Part shown: piece by piece, positions 1 through 6,599 of the stretch
How positions within the stretch are numbered: position 1 is the stretch's first letter
Layout: each line of letters starts with the position of its first letter
Source: Candidatus Ethanoperedens thermophilum
GTDB lineage: Archaea > Halobacteriota > Methanosarcinia > Methanosarcinales > EX4572-44
NCBI GenBank assembly: GCA_012910725.1
Contig: WNEG01000050.1
Coordinates: 1-12,289, forward strand
Direction: 5' to 3'
DNA length: 12,289 nt
Made by a program: the position numbers and the translations under genes
Notes under the pieces: generated by a model
Told to the model about the DNA's origin: nothing
Database searches by the model: none
Seen by the model: only the letters and a program-made list of their open reading frames with translations

Positions 1-24
1 AGCAATCAAGCAATCAAGCAATCA
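1..24. repeat. Triple tandem 8-base repeat (AGCAATCA)x3
   Basis: Three perfect consecutive copies of AGCAATCA fill the first 24 bases and stop just before the Shine-Dalgarno motif of the cooC-like gene. The tract may continue upstream outside the window. The core AATCAAG recurs in the repeat tract upstream of nikR at 6431-6437, 6516-6522 and 6610-6616, which may be chance or a shared element. It lies in the presumed spacer between cdhC (not visible) and the cooC-like gene. Confidence 0.85.
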
Positions 25-36
25 AAAGGTGATAAA

Positions 37-792
37 GTGAAAGTCATTGCAATAACTGGAAAAGGTGGCACAGGTAAAACAGCAGTAGCTGCTATGTTAG
101 TACAGCTTGCAAAAAAAAGCAATCTTGTACTTGCAATCGACGCAGACCCTGACACGAACCTGCCAACCACACTTGGTGATAAGGTGGAGCACACTGTTGG
201 TCAGATGAGGGAATTGATGTTTGAGCAGAAAGACGATCTTCCTTCAGACATAAACAAAGAAAGCATACTTGAAGGCAGAATCTATAATGCCCTTCTTGAA
301 AAATCAGGCTATGATTTACTTGTGATGGGACGGCCGGATGGGCTTGGCTGCTATTGTTATGCTAATAACCTGTTAAGAGGGATTATGGATAGAATTATAA
401 AAAACTATGAAGTTGTCATCGTAGATACGGCAGCAGGGCTTGAACATTTCAGTCGTGGAATCATCAGGGATGTAACAGACCTTTTAATAGTAACCGATGC
501 TTCAAAAAATGGCTTTGAAACGGCACAGCGCATCAGAGACCTGATCGTTGAACTTAATCTAAACATCAAACATGTGTGGATCGTGCCAAATAAGGTTACA
601 GAGAAAAACCGCAAACGGATAGAGGAATACATAAAAGAGCTGAACATAACGCCAGCAGGCATCATTCCATTTGATGAGACTCTTGCACAGCTCAACCTTG
701 AAGGAAAACCATTAACAGACCTGCCAGATGATTCGCCATCAGCCATCCAGATTACAGATATAGCAAGAAAAATCGAACTGGTGTGTGTGTAG
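37..792 (+). CDS. cooC: CooC/AcsF-type nickel-insertion ATPase of the ACDS operon
   Basis: A 251-residue MinD/SIMIBI-class P-loop ATPase, predicted to use ATP to mature the nickel site of CO dehydrogenase/acetyl-CoA synthase in the cytoplasm. Visible motifs are a deviant Walker A, GKGGTGKT (residues 8-15, with the signature lysine), DADPDTNL (35-42), the CYC pair (C105 and C107) that in CooC proteins binds Ni or Zn at the dimer interface, and the Walker B/switch II stretch [13 protein letters not shown] (about 129-141). The length matches CooC (about 250-260). The GTG start at 37 is favoured because GGTGAT at 28-33, complementary to the archaeal 16S 3' end, sits 3 bases before it. The stop lies 2 bases before the cdhD ATG, as in Methanosarcina operons, where a cooC-like gene lies between cdhC and cdhD. 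The role is inferred from family and context. Confidence 0.9.
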   Translation: MKVIAITGKGGTGKTAVAAMLVQLAKKSNLVLAIDADPDTNLPTTLGDKVEHTVGQMRELMFEQKDDLPSDINKESILEGRIYNALLEKSGYDLLVMGRPDGLGCYCYANNLLRGIMDRIIKNYEVVIVDTAAGLEHFSRGIIRDVTDLLIVTDASKNGFETAQRIRDLIVELNLNIKHVWIVPNKVTEKNRKRIEEYIKELNITPAGIIPFDETLAQLNLEGKPLTDLPDDSPSAIQITDIARKIELVCV

Positions 793-794
793 AT

Positions 795-1976
795 ATGTCT
801 AAAAAATTAACCCTTGCAGAAGTAGTTGAGTTGCTGAACAATGTAGAAGTAGAATCACTGGAAGGCATAACATTTGAAGGCGATATTGAGATTGAAATCG
901 ATGAAAGCGTGATGAATTTTAGAGAAGAAGCAAACAAACTTATAGAATCAAGATTTACCGTTGGGGCAGTAAAGGAGTGGACAACAGCGATAGAAGAAGT
1001 TACTATAGGGGCTACATCAGCGGATGGTGGAAGTCGTGGGCATACTGTTACTATTGGGGGTGAAAAGGCACTGCCGTACTACTTTGATGCAGAAATGAAG
1101 CATCCAACCTGTGTTGTTGCAATTGATGTTTTTGATATGCCAATCCAGCTCGCAAAGTCAGTAAGAACCAGCTACGAGGATGTTATGGAAAGCCCTTCCG
1201 ACTGGGCAAAAAAAGTAGTTAGTGAGTATCATGCAGATATGATTGCTTTACATCTGATCAGTACAGACCCAAAGCGTAAAGATACATCTGCAAGTGATGC
1301 TTCAAAAACGGTTGAAGAAGTGCTGCAAGCAGTGGATGTGCCTATTGTAATCAGCGGCTCGGGAACCCACGAGAAGGACCCGGAAGTCCTGGAAATGGCT
1401 GCCGAGGTTTCAGAGGGCGAGAGATGCCTGATTGCATCAGCAAATCCAGATAATGATTATGAGCGTATCGCAGCAGCAGCCAATAAATACGGGCATGTAT
1501 TACTCTCATGGACACAACTTGAAATCAATGCACAAAAAGAACTCAATCGTAAACTCATCAAACACTGCGGAGTATCAAGAGATAGAATTGTTATGGATCC
1601 AACAACAGCAGCACTTGGATATGGTCTTGATTATGCCTATTCCAATGTGGAGAGAATCAGGCTTGCCGGACTCACTGGCGATAAGGAGCTAAACTTCCCG
1701 ACATTATCTGCTACCACCAATGCATGGGGTGCAAGAGAAGCATGGATGGTTTCGTCACCACTGAAAGAAGACAGCGACTGGGGAGAAAGAGAACGCCGCG
1801 GTCTGATCTGGGAAGCAGCCACTGGATTTGCTCTTGCACTCGCAGGATGTGATTTATTTATGATGATGCACCCTGGTTCAGCACAATTGTTAAAAAAAAT
1901 AACGCGTATGCTTGATGGCTCAATAAAAGGAGAGAAGACAGATCTATCCAGCTGGATAACAAGATTAATAATATAA
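795..1976 (+). CDS. cdhD: ACDS delta subunit (corrinoid iron-sulfur protein small subunit)
   Basis: A 393-residue TIM-barrel protein, the delta subunit of acetyl-CoA decarbonylase/synthase. With CdhE it forms the corrinoid iron-sulfur protein that moves the methyl group between tetrahydro(methano/sarcina)pterin and the nickel A-cluster. Recognisable family stretches are [15 protein letters not shown] near the N-terminus, [68 protein letters not shown], and [20 protein letters not shown] near the C-terminus. The ATG at 795 is chosen over an in-frame GTG at 783 because [14 protein letters not shown] matches the usual family start and because 783 would overlap cooC. No strong SD is visible, so translation is probably coupled to cooC, whose stop is 2 bases upstream. 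A (GT)5 run at 781-790 spans the junction. cdhE follows after 30 bases. Confidence 0.95.
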   Translation: MSKKLTLAEVVELLNNVEVESLEGITFEGDIEIEIDESVMNFREEANKLIESRFTVGAVKEWTTAIEEVTIGATSADGGSRGHTVTIGGEKALPYYFDAEMKHPTCVVAIDVFDMPIQLAKSVRTSYEDVMESPSDWAKKVVSEYHADMIALHLISTDPKRKDTSASDASKTVEEVLQAVDVPIVISGSGTHEKDPEVLEMAAEVSEGERCLIASANPDNDYERIAAAANKYGHVLLSWTQLEINAQKELNRKLIKHCGVSRDRIVMDPTTAALGYGLDYAYSNVERIRLAGLTGDKELNFPTLSATTNAWGAREAWMVSSPLKEDSDWGERERRGLIWEAATGFALALAGCDLFMMMHPGSAQLLKKITRMLDGSIKGEKTDLSSWITRLII

Positions 1977-2006
1977 GATAGAAAAAAATAACTCGAAACA
2001 AATACT

Positions 2007-3401
2007 ATGAAACTAAATAGCCCTCTCCAGGTGTACAAATACCTGCCTAAAATAAACTGCGGTAGATGTGGAGAAAAAACGTGTATGGCATTTGCCTCGC
2101 GCCTCGTTGATCGTTCAAAAAAGATTGAGGACTGCCAGATACTGCTCCAGGACAGGAAGAAATTTCTTCAGCTTGCCGAGCTTCTTGCACCAGAAATTAG
2201 GGAAGTTACTGCTGGAGTGGGAGACAGCAAAGTGATAATCGGGGGGGATGACGTATTACACAGGCACCAGCTAACCTTCTTTAACCCTACAGTTCTTGCG
2301 TATGATGTGTGGGATACGATGGAAGAGGTGACGCTCATCGAACGGCTCAAGAAAATAAGTGAATTTAAAAAATTCTACGTGGGGGATTATCTCAAACTTG
2401 ATATGATAGCAGTGCGCTCGACTGGAGAAAGTGCAGCCAAATTCAAAAGTTGCGTGGAAAAAGTAACAGAGGTGAGCACGCTTCCGGTGATGCTCTGCTC
2501 TTTCGATCCAGCAGTGCTTAGAGCTGGACTTGAAGCATGTGCTGACAAAAAACCAATACTGTATGCAGCAACAAAAGATAACTGGAAACAGGTCTCAGAG
2601 CTTGCTCTTGAGTATCGCGTGCCAGTGGTGTTGTTTTCAGAGGGCGATCTTGACTGCTTAAAAACACTTGCGGTAAGCTTCAACAAGCTTGGCATAAACG
2701 ATATGATCCTTGATCCCGGTACGTATCCAGAAGGAGAAGAGCTCAAAGCAACGTTTGAAAACTTTATTAAACTGCGGCGAGCAGGCATCAAAGAATCGCA
2801 GAAAGAAATAGCGTACCCAATAATGGCAGCACCGATCACGGCATGGATGATCGACAGGGATCCCATCGCCGCAACTTACCTTGAAGCATCGCTTGCATCC
2901 ATATTTATGATCAAATATGCTGATATTATGCTTCTTCACAGCATAGAGCCACATGCACTTTTAAGCGAGGTGTACATGAGGGAGACTGTATACACAGACC
3001 CGCGAACACCGCTCAAGGTTGATTCCGGTGTATATAAAATTGGAAACCCGACAAAAGATTCGCCAGTGATTGCAACTTCCAATTTTGCCCTTACTTATTA
3101 TACGGTAGAAAGCGATCTTTCATCTGGCAGGATTGACTGCTACCTTGCTTCAGTAAACACAGGCGGTATTGGAGTTGAGGCAGCGGTTGCAGGAAGACAA
3201 TTTACAGCAGCCAGAATCAAAGAAACTTTTGACGAGGCAGGTTTTGATTTTGAAGAAAAAACCAGCCATAACACCATAATTCTTCCAGGGCTTGCCGCTC
3301 GATTGCAGGGGGATCTGGAAGATGTAATGGGAATTAAGGTGTTGATTGGTCCTGTGGATTCGAACCAGATACCAGGCTGGATGGATAAAAACTGGCTGTA
3401 A
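2007..3401 (+). CDS. cdhE: ACDS gamma subunit (corrinoid iron-sulfur protein large subunit)
   Basis: A 464-residue protein, the gamma subunit of acetyl-CoA decarbonylase/synthase and large subunit of the corrinoid iron-sulfur protein. The N-terminal CFeSP domain has the four [4Fe-4S] cysteines C18, C21, C26 and C43 (spacing C-x2-C-x4-C-x16-C), after the typical start MKLNSPLQVYKYLP. The TIM-barrel part starts around residue 75 with IGGDDVLHRHQLTFFNPT. The C-terminal region, with ALTYYTVESDL, NTGGIGVEAAVAGRQF and HNTIILPGLAARLQGDLE, is the cobamide-binding Rossmann-like domain. The length is normal for the family and no frameshift is seen. The start is the first ATG and gives the canonical N-terminus; no clear SD precedes it. 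It is the last visible gene of the operon and needs the corrinoid whose side arm is made by cobD/cbiB elsewhere in the window. Confidence 0.96.
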   Translation: MKLNSPLQVYKYLPKINCGRCGEKTCMAFASRLVDRSKKIEDCQILLQDRKKFLQLAELLAPEIREVTAGVGDSKVIIGGDDVLHRHQLTFFNPTVLAYDVWDTMEEVTLIERLKKISEFKKFYVGDYLKLDMIAVRSTGESAAKFKSCVEKVTEVSTLPVMLCSFDPAVLRAGLEACADKKPILYAATKDNWKQVSELALEYRVPVVLFSEGDLDCLKTLAVSFNKLGINDMILDPGTYPEGEELKATFENFIKLRRAGIKESQKEIAYPIMAAPITAWMIDRDPIAATYLEASLASIFMIKYADIMLLHSIEPHALLSEVYMRETVYTDPRTPLKVDSGVYKIGNPTKDSPVIATSNFALTYYTVESDLSSGRIDCYLASVNTGGIGVEAAVAGRQFTAARIKETFDEAGFDFEEKTSHNTIILPGLAARLQGDLEDVMGIKVLIGPVDSNQIPGWMDKNWL

Positions 3402-3422
3402 AGAATTTGGGTATCTGTATAA

Positions 3423-3475
3423 AACCACGAGATTGCACAAGATTAATCTCGGCACGCCTGTGTAATCTCGTGGTT
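3423..3475 (+). terminator. Strong hairpin after cdhE, possible terminator or structured RNA
   Basis: AACCACGAGATTGCACA at 3423-3439 pairs with TGTGTAATCTCGTGGTT at 3459-3475: a 17-bp stem with a single G·U pair and a 19-base loop. The loop contains the perfect palindrome AGATTAATCT (3440-3449), so GAGATT at 3429-3434 can pair either with AATCTC at 3445-3450 or with AATCTC at 3464-3469, giving two competing folds. It starts 21 bases after the cdhE stop, between convergent genes, so 3' end formation or mRNA protection is the simplest reading. Only a weak T-run (CTTTT) follows. The alternative pairing is unusual for a plain terminator. Confidence 0.6.
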
Positions 3476-3501
3476 GGAAACTTTTATGGATTCAAAGTTA
3501 C

Positions 3502-3531
3502 GGAGGTTATTTTATGACGACCTCTAAATAG
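3502..3531 (+). other. Orphan Shine-Dalgarno with a 5-codon ORF
   Basis: GGAGGT at 3502-3507 is a perfect SD motif 6 bases before ATG 3514, but the frame runs only five codons (M-T-T-S-K) to TAG at 3529-3531. ACCTC at 3520-3524 is complementary to GAGGT at 3503-3507, so the SD could be masked by a short stem. It overlaps the 3' end of the flavodoxin gene on the other strand by 8 bases. It could be the remnant of a lost gene start, a leader peptide, or chance. Confidence 0.3.
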
Positions 3532-3967
3532 AATGGTCACCAATTTTAATCTTGTCTGCAATTTTCCTTCCAAACTCATTTGAGTCCTTAATGCCAGTTG
3601 GATGCGCTCCTATAACCCTCAACGGCTCTACCATATCCATATTGAATTTATACCTCATCTTATCATCCATCTTATTTACAGAGTCACCACTCCATTCGTA
3701 AGAGCCAAAAGCTGCTCCAATCTTTCCTTTCACATCTACTTTTTCCATCTCTAAAAGAAATCTCTTCATCCCATACACTAAGTCACGACCATAGGTCGGG
3801 CAGCCGAGAGCTACAGCGTCAGCATCGTTAAGATCGTCAACCTTTGCTTTTGAAGCAGTGATTAACTTAACTTCAACCCCGGCATCCGTCAGCCCCTCAC
3901 CAATCGCTTCTGCCATCCTTTTTGTGTAGCCATGAACCGTTGAATAAACTATTACTGCTTTTGCCAT
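3524..3967 (-). CDS. Stand-alone flavodoxin (FMN electron carrier)
   Basis: A 147-residue single-domain flavodoxin, predicted to bind FMN and carry electrons in the cytoplasm; the redox partner is not identifiable. The FMN phosphate loop is STVHGYT (residues 9-15) after the first strand AKAVIVYS, followed by helix KRMAEAIGEGL. The second FMN loop is GCPTYGRD (55-62) and the third is FGSYEWSGDS (87-96). The C-terminal strand VIGAHPTG (118-125) completes the fold. It resembles the flavodoxin domain at the C-terminus of FprA-type flavo-diiron proteins, but no diiron beta-lactamase domain is fused or adjacent. The ATG at 3967 fits a TATA box at about 3990-3999, which predicts a transcript beginning within a few bases of the start codon. 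It converges with cdhE. Confidence 0.9.
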   Translation of the reverse strand: MAKAVIVYSTVHGYTKRMAEAIGEGLTDAGVEVKLITASKAKVDDLNDADAVALGCPTYGRDLVYGMKRFLLEMEKVDVKGKIGAAFGSYEWSGDSVNKMDDKMRYKFNMDMVEPLRVIGAHPTGIKDSNEFGRKIADKIKIGDHSI

Positions 3968-3989
3968 ATTTTAACCCCATCCATCCATT

Positions 3990-4006
3990 CTATAAAGCAC
4001 TTTTCC
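3990..4006 (-). promoter_or_regulatory. BRE/TATA promoter of the flavodoxin gene
   Basis: On the minus strand, GGAAAAG (4000-4006, BRE-like) is followed by GCTTTATAG (3991-3999, TATA-like). Its centre lies about 27 bases before ATG 3967, so transcription would begin at or within a few bases of the start codon. That predicts a leaderless or nearly leaderless mRNA, common in archaea. No start site was measured. Confidence 0.5.
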
Positions 4007-4013
4007 TTGTGTT

Positions 4014-4154
4014 TCAAAGATGTGCCAAAAATCGACACCCGGCAAAGGTATAGCAGAAGTCCCTACCAAAGCATTGATCCGCATGACACCGGTTTGGCTC
4101 TTCAGCCACAATTTCATATTGTTCCAAGATGTACTTGCTATCTCCTCCCTGCAT
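4014..4154 (-). CDS. Possible small cysteine-rich protein (46 residues)
   Basis: I do not recognise a family. The frame reads MQGGDSKYILEQYEIVAEEP, then a cysteine cluster C-x4-C-x5-C-x5-C (C23, C28, C34, C40) with aromatic residues between, ending FLAHL. The spacing could suit a metal site, but this is a guess. The same frame stays open 19 codons upstream to TAA at 4212-4214. That upstream part (FYKKGEILLIG, in its middle) also looks protein-like, so an alternative TTG start at 4166, about 7 bases after the SD-like AGGGAG (4172-4177 region), would give 50 residues. It lies directly upstream of the flavodoxin gene on the same strand, ending about 8 bases before that gene's BRE. It may be a true small gene, the 3' remnant of a larger one, or noncoding. 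Confidence 0.35.
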   Translation of the reverse strand: MQGGDSKYILEQYEIVAEEPNRCHADQCFGRDFCYTFAGCRFLAHL

Positions 4155-4363
4155 CCCTATTAACAATATTTCTCCCTTTTTATAGAAACGCCATGTATTA
4201 TCGTGTGGGGGTTAATGTACACAGATTTTTCGGTGTTTTTTCGATAGAAGCAGGGGCAAAAATGGCTATTGATTAGTGGGGGACTAACTGCCAAAATAGT
4301 CAACACATGCGTTCGCTATCGAAAATTTCGGGAAGTAGAAGTCTTTTCAGTTATCTTTGAAAG
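4155..4363. other. Gap downstream of lysC with a spaced inverted repeat
   Basis: Apart from the upstream extension of the small cysteine-rich frame, no gene is supported here. TTTTCGATAG at 4238-4247 and CTATCGAAAA at 4316-4325 form a 10-bp inverted repeat 68 bases apart, which could form a long hairpin in the 3' region of lysC or mark the ends of a decayed insertion. No TATA box with good spacing to the small ORF was found. Confidence 0.4.
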
Positions 4364-5791
4364 TCAAGTTTTCACCTGTTTATTTATAAAAAATTCCATT
4401 TTGTCAAGTCCAAACTCTCGATGAAGCACCCTCACCACATCGTAGGCATCATCAATAGATACCACAAAGGAAATATTATGCTGGGATGAGCCCTGGCTGA
4501 TCATGATGACATTGATCTGTGCCGTACCAATTGCACTGAATATACGCCCTGATACTCCTGGCATTCCCGCCATACCAGAACCAACAACAGCCACCACGCC
4601 GATATGTTTATCGCAGGTTACATTTTTTATAATCCCATTCTTAAAATCAGACTGGAGAGCCGCGATAGCCATATCAAGATGATTTCTTTCCACAACCAGT
4701 GAAATATTCGCCTCGGATGATGCCTGGCTGATCATGATGATATTGACGCCTGCATCAGCAAGAGCAACGAAGATGCGTGCAGCAACACCAATATGTCCTA
4801 TCATGCTGACACCAGATATATTGATCAGCGCCATATCAGTGATAACAGAGATTGCCTTTACTGTATTTGCCATCTTTTTTTCCTCCTTAACTATAAGTGT
4901 GCCGTCAAGTTCTGGTTCAAAGGTACTCTTAACTCGCACCGGTATGCCGTGGCGAATAGCAGGTTCAATGGAACGAGGATGCAGTACTTTCGCCCCAAAA
5001 TAGGACATTTCCATAGCTTCAATATATGAGATGGTGTGAAGCACCTGTGCCTCTGGTACGATCTTCGGATCAGTGGTCATAATGCCGGGAACGTCCTTCC
5101 ACAGCCAGATTTCATCAGCATGGATAGCCGCCGCGATGATTGAAGCTGTAAAATCAGAGCCGCCGCGCCCAAGGGTTGTCACGGTATCAGCTTCACACTT
5201 AGCAATAAAACCAGAGACAACAGGCACGCTATCCTCCAATAGAGAACCCAGCCTCTCTCGAACTTGCAGGTATGTGCGTTCAAGAGGACGTGCATTACCA
5301 TAATCAGAAGTTGTAACGATGCCAGCTTCATCACCAGTAAATGCCATTGAATTGACACCCTCGAGGCGCAATGCTCCAGAAAGAATCGGTGCAGCAAGAC
5401 GCTCGCCATAAGAAGAGATATAATCTAAAGACCGTGCAGTGAGCCTGCCAGAGTAGCAGACATCATTAAGTACCCTTTCAAGTCCACCAAGTCTTGAATC
5501 AATCTTTTCGAGCACTCCGGATGCAATGGTCTGCTCATCAATGGCATCAAGAGCAGCTTGATTGTGTGTTTCTGCGAGATTGGTTATAAACTCCCTAATA
5601 TAAACAGAATCAACTCCAGTAGCCGCTTTCTTTGCTATTTTCAAAAGCAGGTCTGTGATGCCCCCGAGAGCAGAGGTGACCACAACAACCTTATTTCCCT
5701 CATCCAGAAAGTGTTTAACCAGATGGGCAACGTGTTTTATATGGGTACCATCTCCAACAGAGCTTCCACCAAACTTCATCACAATCCGCAT
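4364..5791 (-). CDS. lysC: Aspartate kinase with two C-terminal ACT domains
   Basis: A 475-residue aspartokinase (EC 2.7.2.4): it phosphorylates L-aspartate with ATP, the first step toward lysine, threonine, methionine and isoleucine. Kinase-domain motifs are MKFGGSSVGDG (residues 5-15), SSYGERLAAPIL (126-137), TLGRGGSDFTAS (206-217), DVPGIMTTDPKIV (233-245) and FGAKVLHPRSIEPA (265-278). Two ACT units follow at about 313-385 and 400-465, each with an N-(I/V)-IMISQ segment, so feedback control by an end-product amino acid is expected; which one cannot be read from the sequence. Length and motif forms resemble archaeal threonine-sensitive enzymes such as that of Methanocaldococcus. The ATG start is preceded only by a weak GGTAAG. 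A TATA-like stretch at about 5815-5824 suggests its own promoter in the 61-base gap after nikR. Confidence 0.96.
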   Translation of the reverse strand: MRIVMKFGGSSVGDGTHIKHVAHLVKHFLDEGNKVVVVTSALGGITDLLLKIAKKAATGVDSVYIREFITNLAETHNQAALDAIDEQTIASGVLEKIDSRLGGLERVLNDVCYSGRLTARSLDYISSYGERLAAPILSGALRLEGVNSMAFTGDEAGIVTTSDYGNARPLERTYLQVRERLGSLLEDSVPVVSGFIAKCEADTVTTLGRGGSDFTASIIAAAIHADEIWLWKDVPGIMTTDPKIVPEAQVLHTISYIEAMEMSYFGAKVLHPRSIEPAIRHGIPVRVKSTFEPELDGTLIVKEEKKMANTVKAISVITDMALINISGVSMIGHIGVAARIFVALADAGVNIIMISQASSEANISLVVERNHLDMAIAALQSDFKNGIIKNVTCDKHIGVVAVVGSGMAGMPGVSGRIFSAIGTAQINVIMISQGSSQHNISFVVSIDDAYDVVRVLHREFGLDKMEFFINKQVKT

Positions 5792-5814
5792 AGTGTCTTA
5801 CCAATAAGAAAATC

Positions 5815-5829
5815 GATAGATAAAACTTG
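5815..5829 (-). promoter_or_regulatory. TATA-like element upstream of lysC
   Basis: On the minus strand, CAAGTTTTATCTATC contains TTTTATCTA centred near 5820, about 29 bases before ATG 5791. The predicted transcript would have a leader of only a few bases. Co-transcription from nikR is the alternative. Confidence 0.35.
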
Positions 5830-5852
5830 CTGTCTCAAGCTTCTCTGGCGCT

Positions 5853-6269
5853 CTAAAGTTCGGGTACAATGGTTGTAAGCTTGGTGTGCTCAACTCCTTT
5901 AAGAGCTGTTAATCGCTCTGTCAGCTCTTTTATTTTCGTGCCTTCCCCATGAATTACTATTAATTCAAAGCAGTTATCCTTGTCAATGTGTACGTGAAGT
6001 GTTGATTGTATTGTACCGATGTATTCATGTTCTATATCAGCCAATTCGTCTGCCAGTCCCCGTTGATGGTGATTATAGCTGAGAGAGATGGCACCATACC
6101 GTTCGCCTTTAATGTCACTCATCCAGTCATAATATCGAATGTAGCCGCGTATTGCATCCCTGATACCTTCTGAACGAGACGAATAACCCCTTTGAGAAAT
6201 GATACCATCAAAACGATTTAACAAATTCTCTGGAAGAGACACTCCGATTCTCATAAGTTCATTATCCAT
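5853..6269 (-). CDS. nikR: Nickel-responsive regulator NikR
   Basis: A 138-residue ribbon-helix-helix repressor that binds DNA as a nickel-loaded tetramer. The RHH domain is RIGVSLPENLLNRFDGII followed by GYSSRSEGIRDAIRGYI. The C-terminal ACT-like domain has the complete high-affinity nickel site: H92-x-H94-x5-C100 plus H81, numbered from the ATG used here. The spacings of 11, 2 and 6 residues equal those of E. coli H76, H87, H89 and C95. The ATG at 6269 is preferred over an in-frame GTG at 6278 because ATGTGAT (6274-6280), an imperfect match to the GGTGAT motif, lies just before it and the length then fits the family (about 133-140). A TATA-like stretch lies near 6301. The gene sits near a nickel-dependent ACDS operon; its targets are unknown, but the dyads at 6409-6437 and 6494-6522 are candidates. 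Confidence 0.96.
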   Translation of the reverse strand: MDNELMRIGVSLPENLLNRFDGIISQRGYSSRSEGIRDAIRGYIRYYDWMSDIKGERYGAISLSYNHHQRGLADELADIEHEYIGTIQSTLHVHIDKDNCFELIVIHGEGTKIKELTERLTALKGVEHTKLTTIVPEL

Positions 6270-6295
6270 ACAAATCACATCTTAATACAACTCTT

Positions 6296-6313
6296 CCTTA
6301 AATAACACTTTCG
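6296..6313 (-). promoter_or_regulatory. BRE/TATA promoter of nikR
   Basis: On the minus strand, CGAAAGTGTTATTTAAGG reads as a BRE-like CGAAAGT followed by TTATTTAAG. The TATA centre (about 6301) is about 32 bases before ATG 6269, predicting a leader of under 10 bases. The first hairpin of the repeat tract (6327-6347) begins about 14 bases further upstream, close enough to affect promoter access. Confidence 0.45.
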
Positions 6314-6326
6314 TATCTGCAAGCAA

Positions 6327-6347
6327 CTGCACAACTTCGTTGTGCAG
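6327..6347. repeat. Perfect 9-bp palindrome with 3-base loop
   Basis: CTGCACAAC (6327-6335), loop TTC, GTTGTGCAG (6339-6347). It is followed by AAAATCAACTCTTGATT. The same geometry, with different arms, recurs at 6374-6392 and 6579-6599. Confidence 0.85.
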
Positions 6348-6373
6348 AAAATCAACTCTTGATTGTGCAAGCA

Positions 6374-6392
6374 CTGCACACTCCGTGTACAG
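6374..6392. repeat. 8-bp palindrome with 3-base loop and one mismatch
   Basis: CTGCACAC (6374-6381), loop TCC, GTGTACAG (6385-6392); the single mismatch is C6377 against A6389. Like the copy at 6327 it ends in CAG and is followed by AAAAT(T/C), so it looks like a divergent copy of the same hairpin unit. Confidence 0.75.
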
Positions 6393-6408
6393 AAAATTAC
6401 CAATAACT

Positions 6409-6437
6409 CTTGATTACGTAGTGTCATGGCAATCAAG
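6409..6437. promoter_or_regulatory. Dyad CTTGATT-N15-AATCAAG, possible operator (copy 1)
   Basis: Perfect 7-base half-sites at 6409-6415 and 6431-6437 have centres 22 bases apart, the same centre spacing as the E. coli NikR operator (GTATGA-N16-TCATAC), although the half-site sequence differs. It lies about 110 bases upstream of the nikR TATA box and is repeated at 6494-6522. It could instead be an RNA or DNA hairpin inside a repeat. Confidence 0.3.
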
Positions 6438-6493
6438 TGCAGAAACAACGAATCCTGACTACAAGACGTCGTTAGCAGAAATTACCAATAACT

Positions 6494-6522
6494 CTTGATT
6501 ACGTAGTGTCATGGCAATCAAG
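6494..6522. promoter_or_regulatory. Dyad CTTGATT-N15-AATCAAG, possible operator (copy 2)
   Basis: An identical copy of the dyad at 6409-6437, displaced 85 bases because it belongs to the second tandem unit. In the degenerate third unit the right arm AATCAAG survives (6610-6616), while the left arm is replaced by a new hairpin. Confidence 0.3.
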
Positions 6523-6578
6523 TGCAGAAACAACGAATCCTGACTACAAGACGTCGTTAGCAGAAATTATCAGTAACT

Positions 6579-6599
6579 CTCGACTACGGAGTAGTCGAG
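6579..6599. repeat. Perfect 9-bp palindrome in the degenerate third unit
   Basis: CTCGACTAC (6579-6587), loop GGA, GTAGTCGAG (6591-6599). With a 2-base bulge the stem can extend to AACT/AGTT. In the two perfect units the corresponding segment (TGATTACGTAGTGTCA) is only weakly self-complementary, so this copy has either kept or gained the stem. Confidence 0.85.

Larger units (their letters stand above)
6394..6563. repeat. Two perfect 85-bp tandem repeat units
   Basis: Bases 6394-6478 and 6479-6563 are identical copies with a period of 85 bases. Each holds the dyad CTTGATT-N15-AATCAAG (6409-6437 and 6494-6522), then AACGA and TCGTT arms spaced apart, and ends GTTAGCAG. A degenerate third copy begins at 6564 (AAATTATCAGTAACTCT) and ends with GCAATCAAGTGCA at 6608-6620, just before the 3' end of the next gene. 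The perfect identity points to a recent duplication. The unit is too long and has no spacers for a CRISPR array. Confidence 0.92.

Noticed and set aside
405..746. Antisense ORFs inside cooC, cdhD, cdhE, lysC and other genes
   Set aside because: They lie wholly inside strongly supported genes, lack recognisable motifs and have shadow-type composition.
783..794. GTG start of cdhD at 783, overlapping cooC
   Set aside because: The ATG at 795 gives the family-typical N-terminus. The upstream codons derive from the GT run.
4007..4276. 89-residue plus-strand ORF in the gap between flavodoxin and lysC
   Set aside because: No recognisable domain, no SD, and it overlaps the flavodoxin promoter. The opposite-strand cysteine-rich frame is more protein-like.
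6270..6278. GTG start of nikR at 6278
   Set aside because: An SD-like ATGTGAT lies between it and the ATG at 6269, and the shorter protein fits NikR length.
6394..6563. CRISPR array
   Set aside because: The repeats are 85 bases long, directly adjacent with no unique spacers, and only two perfect copies exist. No cas gene is present.
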